NCBI GenBank assembly: GCA_031430595.1
Contig: JANPBU010000030.1
Span: 1 to 64,000 of the forward strand
Length of the DNA: 64,000 nucleotides
Reading direction: 5' to 3'
Source: JANNBN01 sp031430595
GTDB taxonomy: Bacteria; Actinomycetota; Acidimicrobiia; Acidimicrobiales; JANYDT01
Below, one piece after another: positions 40,493 through 50,274 of the stretch. Position numbers and translations under genes: made by a program. Below the pieces are notes generated by a model. The model was not told the DNA's origin. It saw only the letters and a program-made list of their open reading frames with translations, and searched no databases. Positions within the stretch are counted from its first letter, which is position 1. Each line of letters opens with the position of its first letter.

Positions 40493-43400
40493 GGTGTGAC
40501 TGTGAAGCGCATCGATGCGTTATGTCCGAAGATTTCTGAGCGGTACATATCTTCCACCTGGGTTGGGGCGACCATGAATACACCGGCAGTTGTTGCCCTG
40601 GCGATGTATCGCAGTTCGGTTGTCCCAGCAGAAAGTGTGGTTGCGAACATCAATATTCGGTCATCACGAATTTCGGTGTGGTCGATACCGTAAAGATCTT
40701 CACCGCTTGAATCACCTTGCGAGGTTGAGTCAAGCAACGTGTTCAGTGCTTCGAGGCCGGCCGGAAGTGGGTCATCAATGACGATGTTTTGTCGATATTC
40801 AGCTGTGGTGATCTTGATAATCACCTCAACTAGGTCACCCGCTGCGAATGACGTGGCTGCTGGTGCAGTGATCCGAGTGTTCGCGTCAGCTCGTAAAGGT
40901 ACATAGGGATGGTAGGTGCGTTCGACACTGAAGCCCTGATCTACAGCCTTCAGTGATTCGAACGTCGGAACGTATCGAAGTCGGTTGGTGTATTGCAGGG
41001 TGCCGGTTCCTTTTGCATTCACGGTGAGCTCACCGGTGCCGGTGGGAAGCACTGATGCGAGGCGGTCCATCGGCACTGATTCCAGTGTCGAATTCAGGCT
41101 TCGGCCGTCAAATTTTTGGCTGGTCAGTTCGGTTGCGCCGAGTGCCACGACGGCCGTAAACTGCGGGTCTTTGGCCTCAGTGTTTCGAGCAACTTCAAGT
41201 AGGGCTTGCAACGCATAGCCACTTTCGAGGGTGTTGTTCCACGTGCCGTTAGTTCGCTGACGCAGCAACCAGCGAGACATCGGGGCGATGAGAGGATGCT
41301 GTGGATCGATGCGGCTAAGAAGGGCCAAGACTACCGATGTGTCGTGTACTTCGCCACCCTGTAAGTACCCATAGTCTCGCCATCCCGACCAGTCGTATCG
41401 CTCTTGCACCGATGCCTCGGTGCCATCGGTTTGAACCGAGCCAAGCACGAGTGACAGCATTGCGTTGGGCGCTTCGCCAACCAGGCCAGATTCAAGCTGA
41501 GCCCTAAGGAGGTGCACCTGTTCGAGGTATGACAGCTGAAATCGATCTTCGAAAAGTACATCCATCAAGGCTGGTTGTGGTTCACCCGCACGGGCCAACG
41601 CCCACGATATTTGCGAGCGACTTGGAGCAATCCCGGGAGTTGGGAATTCATCGTTGAGTGCAGTGACGCTTACTAAGAGAAACCCTTTGAGGTTTTCTAA
41701 CAATCCTGCCGGAACCGTGTAACCGGCAGCCTTTGCGTCTTGCAGCAGCAGTAACACGCGAGGCGTGAGGAAGTAGTCAGCTGACGTACCACCTGGCCAA
41801 TAGGCAAGCCCACCACTTTCGATGGCGTAGTCAGAAATCTTGTTGATCTCTGCTTGTACGACCTTTTTTATGGTTCCAGTTTTGAGGCCCGGAAGCGAAT
41901 AGGTATCAGAAAGCGATGCAAGGTCAAGAAGTACTCGAATTCGGGAAGATCGCTGTTCTAAGCACCCATATGGGTACTCGGTAAGTGAAGTGATGCCCTC
42001 TTGTAGCCCAGCGAGTGCCGATGAAGACGTTGTGAGTTCGAGGCCACCGAGGCTGGGTTCGATATTCTTTGGAAGTATGAGCCCGACGCTGGCCGCTTTG
42101 CCGCCAGCCTGCACCGTGCCGGTATCGACCACGGTTTCGTAGCGACGCGTGACCGAAACTGGGACTGTTATCGCAAGTGAGTCGGTTGCTGAGGTTTCAC
42201 TCAAGGTGCCCTTGAATGTGAAACGCGAGGCCCCTAGGCCAACCGCTTTCAGCCGGAACCGTACTTCGTGCGGGCCCGCAGATAGCTGTGGAACAACAAT
42301 CGATGCTGGGCCGTCTATGACGACTGGTGAGTCGGTTGGCAACGAGAGTGTGATCGTTGCATCTTGCGTGGTTCCGGTGTCATTTCGAACGACGACACCA
42401 GCTTCGAACGTATCGCCAACGCTCACAAAACGGGGAAGGTTTGGCAACATGAGGAACGGCTTACGAACCGTGATATCACTCTTTCCGGTACCAAACTTTT
42501 CCGCTCCGCTCGCCGCAACTGCGATGACTCGAAAGGCTGTCAATGATTCAGGAAGCTTCATCGGTACAACAGCCTTGCCGCTGCTATCTACGCTTACTTT
42601 TCCTGACCAGGCAGCTAGCAGCCGGAAATCTGAGCGAACATCGTCACCTGTATTCGCTTCACTTCCACCCTCGTCGCCACCGCCACCCGGTTCGGGAAGT
42701 GCCTGATTGCTTGAGTCACCCTTTTCGCCTGTGGGTGTGGCTACCAGACGCATCCGGCTGTCGGCGGTGAGTACTTCAAGGTAGCGCTGAGGGTATAGGT
42801 CGGCGAGAACATCAGGGTTTTGGTAGCCGGTGAGGCGCAGTACCCCTTCGTCGACGGCGTACAACGTCACCTCGCCAGAGGCTGGCTTGCCCTGTGCGTC
42901 TTTGACCGTGATGGTCGCTGTTGCGGGTGAGCCTGGAAGGTATTCGGTTCTATTTGTCTGTACGCCTACCTTCAAGGTTTGTTGCGTTGGCGGAACCAAA
43001 AGTTCAAGGGTTCCAGTTTGAATCTGAGGCCGACCGGGGTCGGTTGGGTTCTTGGCTGATGGTGGTGCTGTTCGCCCTTTGAACAGGGTGACCGTGGCAA
43101 AGACGTTCGGTGCCAGGTCTGGGGTGATGGGTATCTCTAACGCCGAGGCCGAGTTCGAAAGCGAGAACCGCCGCGAAAGCAACACCCCATTTCGTTCGAG
43201 GGTAAGTAAACCTTCGGCCTGGGCCCACGGTGACTGCACGAGCACTCGGGCAACGTCGCCGGGGGCGTACGAAGATTTGTCGGACACCATGGTGATAATC
43301 GGATCATTGACTTGCTGATACCAAGGCACATAGTCGGCACCGAGTACGTAGATCTCGGTGTTGGCTTCAACGTAGTTTCCACGGGTGTCGACTGATGAGA

Positions 43401-46400
43401 CGCGGGCCTCGTAATAGCCCGATTTTGTTGTGGTGAATGACATCGTGGTCGGTGTCGATGCGAGGGTTGCCGACTTCGTATCGATGACGGTTCCCCTCCA
43501 TGAACCCACGAGCGACGATGTGCCGTCGTCGTTAAGACGTTTGGTAGTGATGTACTCCCAATGTGTAAGGGTGACCTCGCCAGCCAACCCTGAAATGTTT
43601 CCACCTTCGGCGGTGACCGCAGCCACGTCAACCACGATCGGGTCGGTAACATTGGTAAGAGAACCTTGCTGTCGTATGCCCACGTACACTTCGCCCGGGT
43701 GAATGATTGTGGTGTCGCGACCAGCAAAGGTTTGTCGGCTGACATCGGTAACGTTTGATTCGAACTGTAACTGCACCGGTTGGTGACGGCCCGTGATGAC
43801 GGTCAGTGGTTTGCTTTCAATACTGTTTCCAACATCATTGAGTGTCGCGCTGGTTTCTGAATCAAGATTGCCACCCAACTCGCAGTCTTCGGCCTGGGGG
43901 TCGAAGCATGAGTAGGTCCACCGCATATCGCTGAGGCCAAGTTCCTCTTTTCCGGCCACCGGGTCAACGTACGTGGTCGACGAGGTGAATACTCCTGACG
44001 AGGCCGTCCCCGCCATAGGTGCACCAAACAGATACCTAGCATCGGTTGAAAACTCCACCGTTTGTCCGCGCACATAGCTTTTCTGCTTCGCTTTGACATC
44101 AACAATAAAGTCTGGTTTTCGGAATGACGTCACTAAAAACGAAGTCGATCCACCATCAATGTTGACGTAGTACCTACCTTGCGCGGCCGCGACCGGAACG
44201 GTGAAGGTGGTCTCAAACGATCCGTTATCTACCGCCACCACTTTTGAAATGACTTGCGTATCGCGAGGGTCGACTACCAGTAGCTGTGTTTGTTTGACGG
44301 CGGTTGGTAGCTCAAGGGTTTGCGGCGTTTGAATGCGAACCAAGCCCTTAAGGTGCACTTCCTCGCCAGCCCGATACACGCCACGATCGGTAAAGAGCGA
44401 AGCAAGCACCCGTTGGCCTGGCTCTAGTTCGGGCGGTGCGAGTGTTGTTGGAGGAACCGTATCAACGAGAGGGCCCTGGTCCTCAACCGGTGGTTCTTCA
44501 TCAGGCGAGGCGATGTCGTCGCCCCACGCGCGCCAGTAGCTCTGCGCGTATGCGAGCATGCCCGTGCCATCAGCCGCTCCATCGACTACCGCAATTAGGT
44601 CACATATACGTGCACATAGCTTCTCTTTACTGATCGGGGCGGCGATTACCCCGTCTGCATTGGTTTTACCGGTCCAATAGGCGGCATCACCGAGGCCGTA
44701 GAGCGAAACGTTTGCGTTGGCTATTGGTTTGCCTGTTGACAGGCTCGTTACGGCGACCAGTACGTTTGCTGGCGACCGCTTGAGGGTAACTGCGGTGTCA
44801 CCGCGCTGTACGAGTGCCGACGACCATCCTCCGCCAGACGGCCCGGTTGGCCCGTCACCATAGCTTTCGACGGCATCACCCAACGGGAAGCCGTTGTCAC
44901 GGTATTGGCTCTTTGGCACGAAACCGGTTGGTTTGATTGCGACCAGAAACACCCCGGGTTCTGCCTTTGGCAAAGGAATCGTTTCGACCTTTGTCGTATC
45001 GGGTGGGGCGGTGATGGCTCGTGACGTTGCCTTTTCTTTCTTGAGATCTATCACGTCACTTTTCGAGCCATCGGCGTACGAGCGAACGAGAGCAACCAAT
45101 TCCTTGCGACTGATGCTTCGAGACACCTGATCAATTGACGTCACATTGACGGTCTCAAATGTAAGCCCACGTACTGTTGCTTCGGTGACGAGTTCTCCGC
45201 CGGTGCTGAGCTGCGCGAGCGCGGGTTCGTGGCCAAGCGACACGCTTGTGATCGAGGTGTATTTAAGCGGTTGGCCGCTCGTCGAGAGCGCACCGGCAAG
45301 CACGGTGACTTCGTATGACCCGCCGGCTTTCAGCTTGGCCCAAGACAGTGCAATCGGGTTGTTGAATGGGTAGGGAAGATTTTCAAGATTGCTATCCGGT
45401 GGAATGGTGTACGTAGTCGTGATACCTGTTTGGGTGTCTTTGACTGAAAGGCGACCGTCTAACGATTCTGGTGTGAAGTCAACCGTTGCTTGTGTCGAAA
45501 ACCCGTTCGGGTTGCAATCGATCTGACATCCGCCGTGCAAGATAAACGCTTCGCGTTTGGTTGCGATATCTCCTTCAACCACCACGTCACTTGGGTTCTG
45601 CCCCTCGCTACTTTTAATACCCGAACCGAAACGAAGCGAAGCCGACGCATCGAGGTTTACCGCACCAGTAGCTCGAAGGGTGTAGCAAATGGGAAGGACC
45701 GTAGTTTGTTCTGTCGAACATGGCTGGGTATCGGTGAGCAATACGTTCTGCGCGCTTGCTTTCCGCAACGGCGATTGCTTCAGGGTCTCGACGAGCGCTT
45801 TGGTGGCGACTGGGTCAATCGCCATCATGGCGGCAAGATCGTTTGCCGCTGGCATGGCTGGTTCGCTCTCAAATGCGAGCGGCCGGTAAATGACCGTGGT
45901 GTTTTTTGCCAGCGACGTTTCATCGATTTCTTGATCGCATGTTGCCCGGAAGAATGGTGGTTCGGCATCGACAATCGAGCAACGCGGTGTTGGTGTCGAA
46001 AACGACAACACATACGGCATGGTGAGTTTCGTGGCGTCGAGACCAGCCAAGCCTGAAAGCGTAGCGGTATAGGTAGTTGCCCCGGGCAGTTTGGTCGTAG
46101 GTGTAAAGATCAAAAGACGTGTTGACCCCCATCGAAACTTGCCGGCGATGGCTGGCTCGATGTTTACAAAAGGGCTGGGGTCGGTCTCGGTTGCAACGCT
46201 GGTGAGGTTCACAACGGGGCGGTCAAACAACCATCGAATCTCGTTAGAGCTTGTGTTGGTCGCGATCTTCCCTTTTGGCGATGCGAACTCGACCGTCAGG
46301 GTAGGCGATACTTTCCGAGCAACGACCTTGTCGTAACTTGCTTTGGTGGCAGCTGCGTTCTCGCTACCCACAGAATCCGTTCCGGTGGTCGGTCGTGTGC

Positions 46401-46599
46401 TTGCCTGAGTCGTTGTGTCGATCGAATTTGATGGGTTTCGCGTCGATACGAACGCGGCACCGCCAACCAGCGCAATGGCCGACACTGCTGCCAGCACCTT
46501 GAGTCGAAGCGGTTTCGAACCCAGTCGATGACCCGACATTGTGGCGTCAGATTTGGGGTCGTTTGGGGTACTGCCGTCCGACGTCGATTCCTGGTTCAC
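40489..46599 (-). CDS. Bacterial alpha-2-macroglobulin, membrane-anchored
   Basis: The 2036-residue product is a giant protease-trapping protein. It has an N-terminal hydrophobic anchor (VLAAVSAIALVGGAAFVST) after a charged cytoplasmic stretch, repeated macroglobulin beta domains, and a bait region around the Gly/Glu-rich part near residues 1290-1310. The thioester motif YGCLEQ has Cys1546 and Gln1549. Family members in proteobacteria are usually lipoproteins; here there is no lipobox cysteine. It is thought to protect the periplasm or cell surface from proteases while PBP1C repairs the wall. The GTG start has GGAAA upstream. Confidence 0.92.
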   Translation of the reverse strand: MNQESTSDGSTPNDPKSDATMSGHRLGSKPLRLKVLAAVSAIALVGGAAFVSTRNPSNSIDTTTQASTRPTTGTDSVGSENAAATKASYDKVVARKVSPTLTVEFASPKGKIATNTSSNEIRWLFDRPVVNLTSVATETDPSPFVNIEPAIAGKFRWGSTRLLIFTPTTKLPGATTYTATLSGLAGLDATKLTMPYVLSFSTPTPRCSIVDAEPPFFRATCDQEIDETSLAKNTTVIYRPLAFESEPAMPAANDLAAMMAIDPVATKALVETLKQSPLRKASAQNVLLTDTQPCSTEQTTVLPICYTLRATGAVNLDASASLRFGSGIKSSEGQNPSDVVVEGDIATKREAFILHGGCQIDCNPNGFSTQATVDFTPESLDGRLSVKDTQTGITTTYTIPPDSNLENLPYPFNNPIALSWAKLKAGGSYEVTVLAGALSTSGQPLKYTSITSVSLGHEPALAQLSTGGELVTEATVRGLTFETVNVTSIDQVSRSISRKELVALVRSYADGSKSDVIDLKKEKATSRAITAPPDTTKVETIPLPKAEPGVFLVAIKPTGFVPKSQYRDNGFPLGDAVESYGDGPTGPSGGGWSSALVQRGDTAVTLKRSPANVLVAVTSLSTGKPIANANVSLYGLGDAAYWTGKTNADGVIAAPISKEKLCARICDLIAVVDGAADGTGMLAYAQSYWRAWGDDIASPDEEPPVEDQGPLVDTVPPTTLAPPELEPGQRVLASLFTDRGVYRAGEEVHLKGLVRIQTPQTLELPTAVKQTQLLVVDPRDTQVISKVVAVDNGSFETTFTVPVAAAQGRYYVNIDGGSTSFLVTSFRKPDFIVDVKAKQKSYVRGQTVEFSTDARYLFGAPMAGTASSGVFTSSTTYVDPVAGKEELGLSDMRWTYSCFDPQAEDCELGGNLDSETSATLNDVGNSIESKPLTVITGRHQPVQLQFESNVTDVSRQTFAGRDTTIIHPGEVYVGIRQQGSLTNVTDPIVVDVAAVTAEGGNISGLAGEVTLTHWEYITTKRLNDDGTSSLVGSWRGTVIDTKSATLASTPTTMSFTTTKSGYYEARVSSVDTRGNYVEANTEIYVLGADYVPWYQQVNDPIITMVSDKSSYAPGDVARVLVQSPWAQAEGLLTLERNGVLLSRRFSLSNSASALEIPITPDLAPNVFATVTLFKGRTAPPSAKNPTDPGRPQIQTGTLELLVPPTQQTLKVGVQTNRTEYLPGSPATATITVKDAQGKPASGEVTLYAVDEGVLRLTGYQNPDVLADLYPQRYLEVLTADSRMRLVATPTGEKGDSSNQALPEPGGGGDEGGSEANTGDDVRSDFRLLAAWSGKVSVDSSGKAVVPMKLPESLTAFRVIAVAASGAEKFGTGKSDITVRKPFLMLPNLPRFVSVGDTFEAGVVVRNDTGTTQDATITLSLPTDSPVVIDGPASIVVPQLSAGPHEVRFRLKAVGLGASRFTFKGTLSETSATDSLAITVPVSVTRRYETVVDTGTVQAGGKAASVGLILPKNIEPSLGGLELTTSSSALAGLQEGITSLTEYPYGCLEQRSSRIRVLLDLASLSDTYSLPGLKTGTIKKVVQAEINKISDYAIESGGLAYWPGGTSADYFLTPRVLLLLQDAKAAGYTVPAGLLENLKGFLLVSVTALNDEFPTPGIAPSRSQISWALARAGEPQPALMDVLFEDRFQLSYLEQVHLLRAQLESGLVGEAPNAMLSLVLGSVQTDGTEASVQERYDWSGWRDYGYLQGGEVHDTSVVLALLSRIDPQHPLIAPMSRWLLRQRTNGTWNNTLESGYALQALLEVARNTEAKDPQFTAVVALGATELTSQKFDGRSLNSTLESVPMDRLASVLPTGTGELTVNAKGTGTLQYTNRLRYVPTFESLKAVDQGFSVERTYHPYVPLRADANTRITAPAATSFAAGDLVEVIIKITTAEYRQNIVIDDPLPAGLEALNTLLDSTSQGDSSGEDLYGIDHTEIRDDRILMFATTLSAGTTELRYIARATTAGVFMVAPTQVEDMYRSEIFGHNASMRFTVTP

Positions 46600-46863
46600 A
46601 TTTCCATTAGAGCAGTGCCAGACCCGGTTCCTTTCATTAAGAAGAAGAATCTTTGAAGCTCACCGAACAGGCCCGGATAGTCAATGGAAGCACGCCGCTA
46701 CCAACTGACGATGCAGCCTGGTGCCCCAGGCCGGTGGAAAGAAGCGCTTTGCTTTCGCTCGCCTGCCCAACGGTTATGCAACAAGCGTTACTTAGAGATA
46801 TGGAGGCAACGGTTGTGGCAAGCCTGATGAGAAGCCGCTGGACTTCTTCGTTCGAGGGGATGA
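46600..46863. other. Gap upstream of the alpha-2-macroglobulin gene, decayed coding remnants
   Basis: No intact gene is supported. Short + strand frames break every 50-80 codons. The position just before the Fic-like fragment suggests they are eroded parts of the same former gene. Promoters for the alpha-2-macroglobulin operon must lie near 46600-46660, but no clear -10/-35 pair is seen. Confidence 0.4.
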
Positions 46864-47100
46864 GCCGCCGCGATCTTCAGTGATGCAGAAGCAGCGATTC
46901 GTCGACTGAACGCAACCGCAACTTCGCATGTCAGCCTCGAAGGGTTGGCGCGCTTCTTGCTGCGTGCCGAGGCTGTTGCCTCGAAGATCGAGGGACTGGA
47001 AGTCGGGCCACGCCGATTGCTCGAGCGAGTCCTCGCAAGTCCGACCGGTGATACCGCCACTGCCGCGCCGACCCGTCGGGTTCCACGTTTACAACATTGA
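46864..47100 (+). pseudogene. Fic/DOC-family protein fragment
   Basis: An open stretch bounded by stops reads IFSDAEAAIRRLNATATSHV, then SLEGLARFLLRAEAVASKIE and GLEVGPRRLLE. This matches the N-terminal region of Fic proteins, where an (R)xEA-x-(S)S-x-IEG pattern is typical. The catalytic HPFxxGNGR motif is absent, so it is a relic. A following frame (DAILKIVAETQTIEQSARPQ, about 47122-47236) may be the end of another decayed gene. Confidence 0.5.
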
Positions 47101-47275
47101 AGGTGTTGATTCATCCTCGATGCCATCCTCAAAATCGTCGCCGAAACCCAAACAATCGAGCAGTCCGCACGCCCACAGCAAGTGGAAGTCAGAAAACAAA
47201 AACTGTGGGCCGTCAACAACGCCCGCAAGCTAACGTGAGCAAACGGGTTTTCCAAGGATCACCAGTCCCGTCCAC

Positions 47276-47351
47276 GTCCACGTAGCTCAGCGGATAGAGC
47301 AACCGCCTCCTAAGCGGTAGGTCGCAGGTTCAATTCCTGCCGTGGACGCCA
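47276..47351 (+). tRNA. tRNA-Arg (anticodon CCU)
   Basis: A full cloverleaf is present. The acceptor stem GTCCACG (47276-47282) pairs with CGTGGAC (47341-47347). The D arm is GCTC/GAGC. The anticodon stem ACCGC/GCGGT has loop CTCCTAA (anticodon CCT at 47309-47311), and the T arm is GCAGG/CCTGC. Discriminator G and an encoded CCA (47349-47351) follow. It reads AGG codons. Decayed genes on its 5' side fit a place of past insertions and losses. Confidence 0.96.
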
Positions 47352-47463
47352 AATTAATTATTGGTTGAATCAGGCGAATTACTGAGGGTAAACCCTTTGA
47401 AAGTGCCCGCCAGGTGAAAGGTACAACCGGTACTGCGAACACAAGCTACTAACGTCTGGGTTT

Positions 47464-47967
47464 GTGAACGCGTCGACAACTGAGGGGTTAACTGTGCCCC
47501 GGGTCGCCCAGTTGTTCAGTCGGCGGCTCTCCCTCTCTGATCGGCTGTGGTGGAGTGTCGGGTCGCCAGTGCGTTTGACCAGCCTCATAGCGTTCACCGG
47601 GGTAACCGCATGGCTCGGATTGATTTCGATCGGATGGTCGGCTGTGGCATTTCTCGTCGGCCTAGTGGCATTCGTCCACATATTGCCGTTCATGTGGGCC
47701 CGCCGACTCCGGCTCGTCATTGACCATGTGGGCGTTCACGATCAACGCCGATTCCGAAGCCGGTCGTACCGGTGGGACCAAGGATGTGCCATCTGGGAAA
47801 ACCAGGCGCAGCATCAGCACTTCCGAGGTTTGATCGTGACCGACAAAGCAGGCCTTTCGCAACCGGCCGTTATGTTGAGTAGCTGGTGTCGAGGCCGCGC
47901 TGAACTCACCGAATTGTGTGACCAGATTCGTGCCGCTGGCTACAACGTTCAACCCGCCGACGATTAA
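47464..47967 (+). CDS. Uncharacterised membrane protein with PH-like C-terminal domain
   Basis: The 167-residue product has two adjacent membrane segments (LTSLIAFTGVTAWLGLISIG, SAVAFLVGLVAFVHILPFMW). A soluble domain follows with RLVIDHVGVHDQRRFRSRSY and RGLIVTDKAGL, which resembles the bacterial PH-like domain. The start is a GTG. Function unknown. Confidence 0.6.
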   Translation: MNASTTEGLTVPRVAQLFSRRLSLSDRLWWSVGSPVRLTSLIAFTGVTAWLGLISIGWSAVAFLVGLVAFVHILPFMWARRLRLVIDHVGVHDQRRFRSRSYRWDQGCAIWENQAQHQHFRGLIVTDKAGLSQPAVMLSSWCRGRAELTELCDQIRAAGYNVQPADD

Positions 47968-47996
47968 CGACTAGCGGCACATGGGTCGTCGGACCG

Positions 47997-49202
47997 TCAG
48001 ATGATTCCGTCAGCCCTCAATGTAGCGAGCGAAGCGTCGTTAAGGCCGAGGCGTTCGCTCAGCACCTCATCTGTATGCTCACCTAGTTTTGGGCCAACCC
48101 AACGCACAGCAGTTGGGGTTTGCGAAAACCGAGGCGCAATGTTTTGCATCGGGAATTGACCTTCAGCGTACGGCACTTCGACGATCGATTCTCTGGCCGC
48201 AAAGTGAGGGTCGGCGAGCATGTCAACTGCCCGAAAAATGTCACCACAGACCACATCGTTCGCCCGCAGACACTCAAGCAATTCGGTCGCTGGCATGGTG
48301 ACTGACCACCGAGCAATGAGTTCATCCAGTTCGTCTTGGTTGACGCCGCGAGCATGATGGGTTGCATACCTCGGGTCGTCGCCCAAGACGGGTTGACCCA
48401 TTGCGACCGCCAACCGCTTCCAGAGGGTGTCTTGGTTCGCAGCAATGATGATCATTCGCCCATCAGATGTTGGGTACACGTTTGACGGTGCGATCCCTGT
48501 CAACTTTGAACCGCTTCGCTCGCGTGTGTAACCAGCCAAGACAAACTCGGGAACCAAAGATTCCATGATCCCCAAAACCGACTCGTAGATTGACGAATCG
48601 ACTACTTGACCACGCCCTGTACTACGTGCACTGATTATAGCGGCTAGCCCACCTAGGCAAGCAAACATTGCTGCGAGTGAGTCGCCAAGGGAAATGCCTG
48701 CTCGTGATGGCGGGGTTGACGGGTCACCCATCAGGTATCTGGCCCCACCCATTCCTTCCCCGACACTCGCATACCCTGGCCGAGATGCGTATGGTCCGGT
48801 TTGCCCGTACCCCGAAACCCTAATGACCACTAGCTTCGGGTTGAATTTCCACAGTTCTTCTGGGCTAAGACCCCATCGTTCAAGGGTTCCGGGCCGGAAG
48901 TTCTCAAGCAGCACGTCGGCACCGGCAACCAGGTCGCGAAGCAGCTGTTGACCCCGTTCAGACCGAAGGTTCGCAGTAATGCACCGCTTATTACGGCTCA
49001 CGATCGGCCACCACAGCGGCTGAGCTTTCGGGTCGTCTTTGGCAAACTTATCGAGGCCCCAATCTCTCAGGGGGTCTCCTTTGCCTGGATCTTCGACCTT
49101 GATCACATCGGCCCCGTAGTCGGCCATCAACTGCCCACAAAATGGCCCAGCAATGAGTTGCCCAAGCTCAATAAGCGTCACACCATCAAGCGGCCCGCTC
49201 AT
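47997..49202 (-). CDS. CaiB/BaiF family CoA transferase (class III)
   Basis: The 401-residue product has the family start GPLDGVTLIELGQLIAGPFC, then IKVEDPGKGDPLRDWG, GADVLLENFRPGTLERWGLS, RVSGYGQTGPYASRPGYASV and AMFACLGGLAAIISARSTGR. It moves CoA between acyl groups. The start overlaps the stop of the HMG-CoA-lyase-like gene by 4 nt, so the pair probably activates and then cleaves a branched acid. Confidence 0.92.
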   Translation of the reverse strand: MSGPLDGVTLIELGQLIAGPFCGQLMADYGADVIKVEDPGKGDPLRDWGLDKFAKDDPKAQPLWWPIVSRNKRCITANLRSERGQQLLRDLVAGADVLLENFRPGTLERWGLSPEELWKFNPKLVVIRVSGYGQTGPYASRPGYASVGEGMGGARYLMGDPSTPPSRAGISLGDSLAAMFACLGGLAAIISARSTGRGQVVDSSIYESVLGIMESLVPEFVLAGYTRERSGSKLTGIAPSNVYPTSDGRMIIIAANQDTLWKRLAVAMGQPVLGDDPRYATHHARGVNQDELDELIARWSVTMPATELLECLRANDVVCGDIFRAVDMLADPHFAARESIVEVPYAEGQFPMQNIAPRFSQTPTAVRWVGPKLGEHTDEVLSERLGLNDASLATLRADGII

Positions 49203-50164
49203 ACCAACACCTCACGAGGAAATGCGCCAGCGGCTGAGTACCCAGACGGAAGCTGGCGTCCAAGTTGCTGTCCGAGCCACAGCGTGGTTTCACGAAGTTT
49301 TGCCAGGTCGAGGCCAGTAGACACCCCTGAGCGTTCAAGGGCGAACACGACGTCTTCGGTCGCAACATTCCCGGTGGCATTCGGCGCAAACGGACACCCG
49401 CCTATCCCGCCGATGGAAGCCTCAAGCATGGTCACACCAACCGAAACAGCAGCCCACGCGTTGGCAACCCCGGTGTTTCGAGTGTCGTGGAAATGGCAGC
49501 CAAGCGCAACGTTGGCCTCATCAGTAAGCGCGCGTACGGCTTCGCAGCGTTCGATGACCATGCCCGGTGCAGCCGCGCCTATCGAGTCAGCCAACACCAA
49601 CCGGGTTGGCAGAGCCCCTGCTGTCGAAGCTGCGTCAAGAGAGCGGGCCACGATGTCGAGTAGGCGAGCAGTTGGAACTTCGCCTTCAAATGGACACCCA
49701 AAGGCTGCGCTGATAATCACGGAAGCTGACATCTTGGCTTCAGCTGCGGCCCGCGCAATTCGCCCCCACACCGCAACCGATTCGTATGCGCTCACACCCT
49801 GGTTCTTGAACGAAAACGTATCTGACGTCATCGCCACACAATTCGCCTCATGTACTTGGGCTGCGATCGCACGCTCAAGACCTCGTTCGTTAAGTACTAA
49901 GCCTACATACGACACACCATCGGGCCTGGGAAGCGCAGCCATGAGTTCCATTGCATCGGCCATGGCCGGAACCTTTGCCGGGTTTACAAAACTTGTTACC
50001 TCAATCCGCTTCATTCCGGCCGCAACCAACCGGGTGATCAACTCAGCTTTCGTTGCCGTTTGAAGGATGACAGCATCGTTTTGTAACCCGTCGCGTGGCC
50101 CGACGTCCACAAGTTCAACCTTTGGGAGCGCTGTCAACGAGGAAGCGGCAGAATCATATGGCAT
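49199..50164 (-). CDS. Hydroxymethylglutaryl-CoA lyase family protein
   Basis: The 321-residue product is a TIM-barrel lyase with the metal-binding start VELVDVGPRDGLQNDA, FVNPAKVPAMADA, HFHDTRNTGVANAWAAVSVG, and the active-site loop GGIGGCPFAPNATGN with its essential cysteine. The class cleaves 3-hydroxy-3-methylglutaryl-CoA or close analogues to acetyl-CoA. Coupling to the CoA transferase suggests use in leucine, isoprenoid or itaconate-like catabolism; the exact substrate is not readable from sequence. Confidence 0.9.
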   Translation of the reverse strand: MPYDSAASSLTALPKVELVDVGPRDGLQNDAVILQTATKAELITRLVAAGMKRIEVTSFVNPAKVPAMADAMELMAALPRPDGVSYVGLVLNERGLERAIAAQVHEANCVAMTSDTFSFKNQGVSAYESVAVWGRIARAAAEAKMSASVIISAAFGCPFEGEVPTARLLDIVARSLDAASTAGALPTRLVLADSIGAAAPGMVIERCEAVRALTDEANVALGCHFHDTRNTGVANAWAAVSVGVTMLEASIGGIGGCPFAPNATGNVATEDVVFALERSGVSTGLDLAKLRETTLWLGQQLGRQLPSGYSAAGAFPREVLV

Positions 50165-50274
50165 ACCGGTAAACCTATCGGCGACGAAGACTCGCCTTCA
50201 ACACGGCTTCAACAAATGCGCCAAGATGGCTTCGACGTGGCTTCGACACCACGCTTCGTTCTATCGTTGCAGAC

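Noticed and set aside
42149..42706. 185-codon plus-strand frame within the alpha-2-macroglobulin gene
   Set aside because: It is antisense to a clearly conserved protein and has no independent match.
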